Shown: positions 6,795 through 13,176 of the stretch, in pieces
How the letters are laid out: each line of letters starts with the position of its first letter
How positions within the stretch are numbered: the first letter of the stretch is position 1
Source of the DNA: a virus
Virus record (IMG/VR): IMGVR_UViG_3300030000_000287
Span: 1-41,114 of that record
Strand: one strand, 5' to 3'
Length of the DNA: 41,114 nt
Program-made: the position numbers and the translations under genes
Notes under the pieces: model-generated
Databases searched by the model: none
What the model was told of the DNA's origin: nothing
The model's input: only the letters and a program-made list of their open reading frames with translations

Positions 6795-7151
6795 ATGGAA
6801 ACAATATTAAACAATCAATTATCAAATGAAGGATTATTTATGAATTATCAAAGACCAAGTCAAACACAAAAGGAAATTCAATGGTTAGATCTAACATGTT
6901 TTATACTTGATACAGCCATACATAACGAGGAAGATATGGGATTCATGCTTTATAAGGACTTAAAAGAAGCAGATTTTGAGAGTGCATATTTTGCATCGGG
7001 AGAAGATGCATGGGGTGCTTTTGAACAATTAGTTGGAATTGACATGGATATTATAGAAGAAAAATTTGAATGTGTAGTTGCTTGGGAAGATAACGACAAC
7101 ACATGTATTGCTAAAATAGCTGGAGCTGAGTATGCAATTTTGAGGATGTAA
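6795..7151 (+). CDS. Hypothetical early phage protein (118 aa)
   Basis: First gene behind the rightward early promoter; ATG at 6795 is preceded by AAAGGATGGGATG. The product is acidic, with no membrane segment, and Trp/Asp/Glu-rich in the middle (EDAWGAFEQLVGIDMDIIEEKFE). I do not recognise a family. Its position, directly under repressor control, is where Firmicute phages place Cro-like, excisionase or host-takeover proteins, but nothing in the sequence shows an HTH. The untranslated leader contains AAGCAATCAA, a string echoed before two later genes. Confidence 0.6.
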   Translation: METILNNQLSNEGLFMNYQRPSQTQKEIQWLDLTCFILDTAIHNEEDMGFMLYKDLKEADFESAYFASGEDAWGAFEQLVGIDMDIIEEKFECVVAWEDNDNTCIAKIAGAEYAILRM

Positions 7152-7594
7152 AAGTAAAATGAGTTATAGATTTGGTTTAAAAACAAAAATATCCTAACAC
7201 AAGAATTAAATAACATTTTATAAATTATTTTGGATTTTATGTGAAATTATTGTTGACATTAAGAAATTTATGTATTATGATAAGAACATAAATTGAGTTG
7301 CTGCTTTTTAGAGTAACAAGGTTTTACATAAAGGAAATTTAATTAATAATCAACATTATATGTTTATAAAAATTAATATGTATAACTCAAATACTAGTTA
7401 TAGGTGTATTGCGTTTTAAATGCTTTATACTATTATGTCATAGCTAGGAGTCTATACAGATATAAACAATAAGTGTTATTAAATTTATCTATATGTAGAA
7501 TATTGTTGTTGTAAAAAGTAGCAACTTTTTTGTTGCTCAAAATATGGGGGAGAATAAAATTTATCAAAGAGGATAATTTTTATAAAAAAAGTAC
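7152..7594. other. Gene-free region with a strong promoter and a long leader or small RNA
   Basis: No protein gene is supportable here. A promoter at 7253-7281 would start a transcript near 7288 that stays noncoding for more than 300 bases before the next gene. A short hairpin AGCAAC-T6-GTTGCT (7520-7537) lies toward the end; read leftward it is followed by ACTTTTT. A purine string ATGGGGGAG (about 7544-7552) resembles a ribosome-binding site without a good start codon. Either a small RNA or a long 5' leader is possible. Confidence 0.4.
7253..7281 (+). promoter_or_regulatory. Consensus promoter without an adjacent gene
   Basis: TTGACA (7253-7258), 17 bases, TATGAT (7276-7281). No ORF with a ribosome-binding site follows for about 390 bases. 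Confidence 0.7.
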
Positions 7595-7646
7595 TTGACT
7601 GAGTATTGAAAAAGTATTATATTTATATTAAGGAAATTTCAATACT
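7595..7646 (+). promoter_or_regulatory. Promoter with flanking inverted repeat (likely autoregulated)
   Basis: TTGACT (7595-7600), 17 bases, TATATT (7618-7623). AGTATTGAAA (7602-7611) in the spacer is a perfect inverted repeat of TTTCAATACT (7637-7646) just past the expected transcription start. Two half-sites bracketing the -10 fit repression by a dimer, plausibly the HTH protein encoded next. Confidence 0.7.
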
Positions 7647-7668
7647 GAGTAAAGGAAAAGTGAAGAAG

Positions 7669-8373
7669 ATGATGGGACTTGAATATATAGTTAATTTGTA
7701 TAATAAACAATTTAAAGATGTAGCTGAAGAACTTGGGATAAGTAAACAAGTAATCAATGGTTGGATTAAAGGTAGATATAATATATCTAAAAAACACTTA
7801 CCTAAACTATCCAAAATGTTTAATTTGCCAGAGCAATATTTTCAAAGACAACTCTCAGAATTAGAGAAATTAGATATTCAAAAAATAAAAATTTATAATG
7901 AAAGAACTGAATATGAGCATGAGGATACATTTACTGATCCAGATACAGGAGAAGAAATAATAATTACCGATACACGTATAGATGAATCGGATATGTTTAA
8001 TGATTCTTATATAAATTATAAAAAAGATATAATAAAATTAACAAATGAAATTAAGGAAGTAATAAACAATAAGTTTAATGATGATGCAGTTGAATCAAAT
8101 CAACTTCCATATTCAGCATTGGCAGAAGCAAGTGGTATATTAAATTTATATGAAAAATTTACAAAAATAATCAAACATGGAGGTATTTTTGAAAACATAT
8201 TAAATGATGTATTGAATGGAATGATAAATTATCAGCATCACTTTATTGGAAAACCAAAGAATGAAAATAGATTTACTAAGAAAGTAACTAAATTAATAGA
8301 TCAAGAACAAAATGGACAAATAGAAGAAGCTAAGCTGTGGATAGCGGATGATGAAACAGACGATTTACTTTAA
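7669..8373 (+). CDS. HTH-domain transcriptional regulator (234 aa)
   Basis: The start is set at the first of two ATGs (7669/7672) behind AAAGGAAAAGTG. The longer frame from 7606 would begin inside the promoter at 7595-7623, before any transcript. The N-terminus is a clear Xre-type HTH: YIVNLYNKQFKDVAEELGIS, then KQVINGWIKGRYNISKKHLP and LSKMFNLPEQYF, residues about 4-60. The remainder is acidic and helical with no recognised effector domain; it contains FTDPDTGEEIIITDTRIDES at about 88-107. No S24 peptidase is evident. Together with the leftward 70-residue HTH it makes a two-regulator switch. Confidence 0.75.
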   Translation: MMGLEYIVNLYNKQFKDVAEELGISKQVINGWIKGRYNISKKHLPKLSKMFNLPEQYFQRQLSELEKLDIQKIKIYNERTEYEHEDTFTDPDTGEEIIITDTRIDESDMFNDSYINYKKDIIKLTNEIKEVINNKFNDDAVESNQLPYSALAEASGILNLYEKFTKIIKHGGIFENILNDVLNGMINYQHHFIGKPKNENRFTKKVTKLIDQEQNGQIEEAKLWIADDETDDLL

Positions 8374-8446
8374 ATTGTAGAGTAATCAACTTGAAAGGAA
8401 GTGGTTAAATTGAATGGAATTAAAAAAGTAGCAAAAGAATGTACAT

Positions 8447-8470
8447 AAAGATATTCCCGTATCTTTAATA
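8447..8470 (+). terminator. Weak terminator-like hairpin
   Basis: AAAGATA (8447-8453) pairs with TATCTTT (8460-8466) around TTCCCG, followed only by AATA. It may separate the regulator from the next operon, giving partial termination. Confidence 0.4.
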
Positions 8471-8572
8471 TAGTACAAACTCTAACTACTCAATAATATG
8501 TATGTAATTTATGTATAAACTAATTTTAACACAAAACAAAATTTAAAGAAAGAATTTAGGAGGAATAAATTA

Positions 8573-9292
8573 ATGGAAAATATAGAAAACAACTTATATG
8601 GATTAGTAGAAGTTATAAAGCCTAGAGGTGGCTCTTATACAGCACTAGAAAAAATGAATAATTTAGAAGAAGATGATGTGGAAAACGAAGATTATAACCC
8701 AGACTGGGACTATTTAATACAAGATGAATGGGGTAATACTGGAGATCAATTAGCCTGTAGCATAATAGATAGCAACTTAGAATTAGAGCAAATAGGAAGT
8801 AGATGTTTTGAACGTCTTAGTACAGAAATAAAGGTTTATATTTGTAACGATAAATATTTAGTTGATTATGTTTCTTGTCAACAAGGAAGTTATTCTTGTG
8901 CAGAATGGATAACAGATAATATGGAGGAAAATGATTTTACAGAAGCAATAAAAGAAATTATTAAAGAATATGAAGAAGAGAAAATAATAAATGAAAGAGG
9001 AGATAAAATAATGGGAAAAGTAAATACTAAATTAATAAAAGGAAAATTTACACTAGACGAGGTTAATGAAATATTAAATTGTAAGAATGGAATAATGATT
9101 GATGAAAATTCATTTACAAGACCATTTTTTATAAGTGGTTATGAGGATTATGTTCAATGGGACATGGGAAGTATAGAAACTTTAGAAAAAATGAAATCTT
9201 TAACTAATGAAGAATTTGAACAATTAGCTGAAGCAATTAAATATCTAATGGAAAATGATTTAAATGAAGTTTGGGAATTATTTGGACTTTAA
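8573..9292 (+). CDS. Hypothetical acidic protein, apparent in-frame fusion of two small genes
   Basis: 239 residues; ATG at 8573 with TTAGGAGG upstream. No family was recognised. The sequence has two parts: residues 1-about 142 (NPDWDYLIQDEWGNTGDQLA; VSCQQGSYSCAEW) and residues 147-239, beginning at an in-frame ATG at 9011. That inner ATG has GAGGAG 8 bases upstream, and the bases before it (ATAAATGAAAGAGGAG) closely match the intergenic stretch ATTAATGAAAGAGG in front of the next gene. The simplest reading is that two formerly separate genes became fused through a read-through spacer. The second half may still be made on its own from 9011. Confidence 0.65.
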   Translation: MENIENNLYGLVEVIKPRGGSYTALEKMNNLEEDDVENEDYNPDWDYLIQDEWGNTGDQLACSIIDSNLELEQIGSRCFERLSTEIKVYICNDKYLVDYVSCQQGSYSCAEWITDNMEENDFTEAIKEIIKEYEEEKIINERGDKIMGKVNTKLIKGKFTLDEVNEILNCKNGIMIDENSFTRPFFISGYEDYVQWDMGSIETLEKMKSLTNEEFEQLAEAIKYLMENDLNEVWELFGL

Positions 9293-9343
9293 TAATTAGG
9301 ACAAGCAACAAAAAATAATAATTAATGAAAGAGGTTAAAAATT

Positions 9344-9697
9344 ATGAGAAAATGTAAAACAGTTTTTAAAAGATATTGGAAGGACACAGAAAGAGTCGGT
9401 CATGTAGATGGAGAATACTTTAGTGAATGGCTTGATAGTTTAGTATTACCAGTAGTTGTGAATGGAGAAGTTAAAACACCCGAACAATTTAGGAAAGAGG
9501 TTTTTATTGAAGATTTCCTATATGTTACTAATGCTAGTTGCAATCACAATGATAATACTTTTCTAATCAAAGACAATCTAGGAAGAGAATGGTATGTACA
9601 AGCCCCCGAAATGTTAGATAAGACAGTAGAATTAATTGATATGCCCGAATACATCGAATTACCCAATGAATTAGAAGAAGATGAAATGCCGTTATAG
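9344..9697 (+). CDS. Hypothetical phage protein (117 aa)
   Basis: ATG at 9344 preceded by GAAAGAGG. Acidic and soluble, it contains KRYWKDTERVGHVDGEYFSE near the N-terminus and a C-terminal poly-acidic tail (ELEEDEMPL). No domain was recognised. It lies in the same direction and short-spaced operon as its neighbours, which suggests expression as part of an early gene-module of host-modulating or accessory proteins. Confidence 0.6.
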   Translation: MRKCKTVFKRYWKDTERVGHVDGEYFSEWLDSLVLPVVVNGEVKTPEQFRKEVFIEDFLYVTNASCNHNDNTFLIKDNLGREWYVQAPEMLDKTVELIDMPEYIELPNELEEDEMPL

Positions 9698-9758
9698 TGA
9701 ACAGTACAAGCAATCAAAATAATATTAAATATTAAATGAATGAAAGAAGGAATTATAA

Positions 9759-10142
9759 ATGAAATTAAATATTGAAAAAAGCTTAGAATTAAAGAAACAA
9801 TTTAGAACTAAAGTAGGAAACTGTTACAGAAATGCAGTTAATCTATATTTAGATAAAAAGATATCAGAAGAATATGTAATTGGCTATTGCTCTACTAATA
9901 ATGGAAAGCACTTCTTTAGACATGCGTGGAATGTATTAGATGGTAAAATTATTGATTCTACATTAAAGGATTTAACAGAAAATATTATTTATGAGCCAAT
10001 ACATGTGTTGAATCGTGATAATTTTCATGTAGCTATGATGAGTACTTCTGGGCCAGCAATGCTTGAATTAGATTCAGAAGCTGAATGGGCAGTACAGGAA
10101 AAATTGAGAGAAGAATATGGAACTATACCTTTTTATAACTAA
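9759..10142 (+). CDS. Small protein with Cys-His-Asp triad (transglutaminase/papain-like fold)
   Basis: 127 residues; ATG at 9759 with AGAAGGA upstream. The spacing GNCYRNA (C22) ... FFRHAWNVLDGKIIDSTL (H55, D66) matches the catalytic layout of the transglutaminase/papain-like superfamily, where a Cys at a helix start is followed by an H-A-W beta-strand and then D-x-T. It may be a cysteine protease, amidase or deamidase, or an acyl-transfer enzyme acting on host proteins. There is no signal peptide, so it is expected in the cytoplasm. The match is to motif spacing only; no named family was recognised. Confidence 0.6.
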   Translation: MKLNIEKSLELKKQFRTKVGNCYRNAVNLYLDKKISEEYVIGYCSTNNGKHFFRHAWNVLDGKIIDSTLKDLTENIIYEPIHVLNRDNFHVAMMSTSGPAMLELDSEAEWAVQEKLREEYGTIPFYN

Positions 10143-10206
10143 ATGAAATGGGTGCACGATGTGTACCCAACCCAAAATAAATAAATTATCAGGAGGAGAA
10201 TAGAAA

Positions 10207-11007
10207 ATGAATAAAGATAGGATAAATATGCTAATTGCAGAAATAACAAAAAATATTACATGGGAAAAAGCCTTTAACTCCTTAGAGGATAAATTATTAA
10301 CCAAATCATTAGATAGTCTTGTAGAGCATGTAAACTTCAAAGAAAGAGAACTAGACAAACCGGCAGTAGATATATTTAATCTTCAAGAGCACGTTGATGA
10401 TGCTTTTGATTTGGAGTTGTTTGAATTAGTAGAAAAATTACCAGTTTGGCAAAATGAATACTTAGAAGCATCTAAAATATTTAGTGAAGCATTAGATAAA
10501 ATAAAAGAAAATGCTAGTGAAACTTGTAAAGCTATAAAGACTTATAAAGACGAATTTGACAATGAATTACGGCTCTATACAAGTACATCCGATAATATTA
10601 ATTTCAATACATTATATGCACGAGTTTGCTTATCAGATAAAAGATTAGAAGCTATTGTTAAAGCCTTAAAGGTTAATAAGATTGAAATTCAAGAAGAGTA
10701 TAACCTTTTGTGCGAAGATTTATTAATACTTAGTAGATTTGCAGTAAGAAAATATGATAGACACAATGCAAAGATGGATGAATTAAGAAAGCAATTAAAG
10801 AAACAGGAGAAAGAAAAATATAAAAAGATATTTCATTATAAAGATTTAGTGAAATTAGCTATTAAACAAGGATTTGAATGGGTTAGAACAAGTGGTGATC
10901 ATTTAATCTATAGAAATAAAAATCAAGATATAGCGATAATACCCGCTCATGTAAGTATGAAATATGGGACTATGATGAGTGTTCAAAAAATGATATTTAC
11001 TAATTAA
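10207..11007 (+). CDS. Coiled-coil protein with C-terminal HicA-like domain
   Basis: 266 residues; ATG at 10207 after AGGAGGAG. Residues about 1-200 are highly charged and helical (KELDKIKENASETCKAIK-type heptads; DELRKQLKKQEKEKYKK at about 190-206). Residues about 206-266 match the HicA mRNA-interferase (double-stranded RNA-binding-like) fold: KDLVKLAIKQGFEWVRTSGD-H232-LIYR ... IIPAH ... KYGTMMSVQKMI. H232 corresponds to the catalytic His of HicA toxins. No HicB antitoxin is encoded next to it, so this is probably a phage RNA-binding or RNA-processing protein rather than a free toxin. It lies just upstream of the helicase and RNA polymerase genes. Confidence 0.7.
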   Translation: MNKDRINMLIAEITKNITWEKAFNSLEDKLLTKSLDSLVEHVNFKERELDKPAVDIFNLQEHVDDAFDLELFELVEKLPVWQNEYLEASKIFSEALDKIKENASETCKAIKTYKDEFDNELRLYTSTSDNINFNTLYARVCLSDKRLEAIVKALKVNKIEIQEEYNLLCEDLLILSRFAVRKYDRHNAKMDELRKQLKKQEKEKYKKIFHYKDLVKLAIKQGFEWVRTSGDHLIYRNKNQDIAIIPAHVSMKYGTMMSVQKMIFTN

Positions 11008-11025
11008 TACCACTTAAAATATACA

Positions 11026-11067
11026 TTTAGATTGGGTTATTTCAATACTAGGATTTCCCAATCTAAA
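11026..11067 (+). other. 11-bp perfect hairpin in the helicase leader
   Basis: TTTAGATTGGG (11026-11036) pairs perfectly with CCCAATCTAAA (11057-11067) around a 20-base loop, without a T tract. It sits between the HicA-domain gene and the helicase start and could stabilise or attenuate the transcript. Confidence 0.5.
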
Positions 11068-11112
11068 GGCAAGGAAAGTTAAAGTCTAAGAAGGAAGGAC
11101 TGATGAATATTA

Positions 11113-12741
11113 ATGAAAGGTGAATATTATTTAACGGATTATATTTTAAAAGAAAATATTAAGATATCAAAAGGGTTTATAAATTTGTTTAATGCTCCAG
11201 CAGGAAGTGGAAAAACAAATTTTATATTTGCAGAGAATGGACTAATATATGATACTACAAAATTTATAAATTATGAAGGGTGTCATCCATATGCAAATAG
11301 AAAAATACCTAGAAAATATAATTTAAGCTTTAATTTAGATAAAATTTTATACATTTGTGATACTAGAATGCTTAAGGAAAAAGTATTAAGTAAATATAGT
11401 AGTATCACAAAAGGCTTTGATAAGAACTTTTTTAAAGATGCTAGAGATGATGATATTGTAAAAAAGGTTCTTGAGAAAAAAGGAAAAATAGCAGTCATTA
11501 CATATGCTCAGTTCGGTTGGATTATGGGCAAAAAAGTATTGAGAAATTTAATATATGACCAATTCGATTTAGTGATAATGGATGAATTTCATAACCTTTT
11601 TGATTATGCTAATAAATTTGATACTGAAGAAAAAACAACATACGGAAATATAATAAATAATTTAGGAGTCTTAGCACTAAACAATCTATTAGTTTGTTTA
11701 ACAGCTACTCCATATTATGCAAATAAAGGGATAGTAGGACAGAGCGATTTAAAAGAAGAATTATTTAACGTTATTTTAAATGATGAGCAAATTAAGAAAA
11801 TAAGGCAATATGAAGAGACATGGAATAAGAAAGAAGTCTATCCAATTAACGATATAAAGTGGATGTGTATAGATGGAAAAATAGATAAAATAAAAAACCG
11901 TAAATGGAAAGTTCTTATTTATACAACACAAATAAAGACTTGCAATAAATATAAAGAAATGCTAACTAATGCAGGTTATAAGGTAGAAGCTTTATGGACT
12001 CAAAGCAAAATGGATGATAGTCAAAAAGATTTGAAACAGTATTTAATAGAAAAAGAAGTATACCCAGATTATTTAGACGTGTTAATAATTAACAAAGCAT
12101 ACGATACTGGATGGGATTTAAAAGATGACCGAGTCCAATATGTAATTATAGATAGTTATAATATCACGATTCAAACACAAGTAAGAAATAGATGCAGGCA
12201 TGATATTGAAATGTTAACAACTAAATTATATGACGAGATTGAACATTACTGGAATGAAAAAGGACAAGAATGTTATGTTGAACATCACGAAACTTCACTT
12301 GTTTTTTCGTTAAATGAAGAATATTTAAATGCAAAACTAAATAATACAGTAAAGAAATTCTTGGTGGATAAATATGGGTCTGTAAATAATAAAGGTAGTT
12401 GCAATTGGAAAACTTTTAAAATTGACTTGAACAATAATGGATATATTACAAAAACATCAAATCATGGAACTTATATTTACAAAAAAGATGATGTAGAAAT
12501 AATTGATGAAAAAGTTGAGGTGAACAAAATGAACTATGGTGAATTATTAATTGACTGGATAGAAAATCAATGGGATAAATCCAGAATAACTATTAATGAT
12601 ATAAAAGATATTTTAGACATAGGAACAAAAACATTTAATGATTTGATAAAAAGTAAAACAATAGCTGATTATTTAAAAGAAAATCGTTACACAATATGCG
12701 TTCCTAAAGGCACTAAAACAAAATATCTAAGAAAATATTAG
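11113..12741 (+). CDS. SF2 (DEAD/DEAH-like) helicase
   Basis: 542 residues; ATG at 11113 behind AAGGAAGGA. An ATP-driven nucleic-acid helicase or translocase of superfamily 2: Walker A APAGSGKT (residues 28-35), motif II DEFH (157-160), motif III TATP (197-200), a C-terminal RecA-like domain with the motif V-like KAYDTGWDL, and motif VI-like QVRNRCRHD (356-364). The C-terminal 130 residues look like an added helical/winged-helix region (INDIKDILDIGTKTFNDLIK). It is the only helicase in the window and is immediately followed by the RNA polymerase gene, so it may serve replication initiation or transcription. It is not a DnaB/DnaC-type replicative helicase or loader. Confidence 0.88.
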   Translation: MKGEYYLTDYILKENIKISKGFINLFNAPAGSGKTNFIFAENGLIYDTTKFINYEGCHPYANRKIPRKYNLSFNLDKILYICDTRMLKEKVLSKYSSITKGFDKNFFKDARDDDIVKKVLEKKGKIAVITYAQFGWIMGKKVLRNLIYDQFDLVIMDEFHNLFDYANKFDTEEKTTYGNIINNLGVLALNNLLVCLTATPYYANKGIVGQSDLKEELFNVILNDEQIKKIRQYEETWNKKEVYPINDIKWMCIDGKIDKIKNRKWKVLIYTTQIKTCNKYKEMLTNAGYKVEALWTQSKMDDSQKDLKQYLIEKEVYPDYLDVLIINKAYDTGWDLKDDRVQYVIIDSYNITIQTQVRNRCRHDIEMLTTKLYDEIEHYWNEKGQECYVEHHETSLVFSLNEEYLNAKLNNTVKKFLVDKYGSVNNKGSCNWKTFKIDLNNNGYITKTSNHGTYIYKKDDVEIIDEKVEVNKMNYGELLIDWIENQWDKSRITINDIKDILDIGTKTFNDLIKSKTIADYLKENRYTICVPKGTKTKYLRKY

Positions 12742-13176
12742 ACCTTTTTATTGTTCTTAGAATAGTCATACCAATGGATATAAGGATTTATCTATATCAG
12801 AAGTGAGCAAAAGTGAAAAACAATATAGTATATAGGTTTTGATAAAATCTCACTTAGTATATAGTTAAATGTACTCTAGACCAGTAATACCAATGCTTTG
12901 AAGGGTGCAAAAGGTCTGAAAAATCTAAATAAAGTCATCATAGCCGTTTTTCTTTTGCCCTAGTGGTTTCTTTTGTCGGCTAGGCTATTGGAATGGTTGG
13001 TTGAGGTTTACCGAAACCCCATTGCTATAGGTTGGTAGAAACAAAAGAAAAGAACGTAAATAGAGTTGATATAAGTAGTTTAGGTGGATATGAGTCTTGT
13101 AGCTATCGCTACGCTTTCTTCCCTACGGTCAGAACAATACAAATTAAATTATGAAAAAGGAAGGATTGATTATATT
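12742..13176 (+). ncRNA. Long structured leader of the phage RNA polymerase gene
   Basis: 435 bases with no protein gene but many helices. AAGTGAG pairs with CTCACTT (about 12800 and 12848). GGGTGCAAAAG (12903-12913) pairs with CTTTTGCCC (12952-12960) with one bulge. TTTCTTTTGT (12967-12976) pairs perfectly with ACAAAAGAAA (13041-13050), enclosing CTAT/ATAG, AATGG/CCATT (12992-12996/13019-13023) and GGTTT-accg-AAACC. GTAGC-tatc-GCTAC sits at 13099-13112. TAGCC (12941-12945) and CCTAG (12959-12963) compete for GGCTAGG at 12978-12984, so alternative folds are possible. The local base composition is noticeably richer in G and C than the flanking genes. A cis-acting regulatory RNA, or part of a larger RNA whose tail is at 15934-16116, is plausible. 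No known class was recognised. Confidence 0.45.

Noticed and set aside
10207-11007. HicAB toxin-antitoxin pair
   Set aside because: No HicB-like protein is adjacent, and the HicA-like domain is fused to a long helical region.
13084-13176. Upstream in-frame starts of the RNA polymerase gene
   Set aside because: The added 31 residues would be encoded by the structured leader, including the GTAGC/GCTAC hairpin, with poor ribosome-binding-site spacing; the ATG at 13177 is preferred, although the longer form cannot be excluded.
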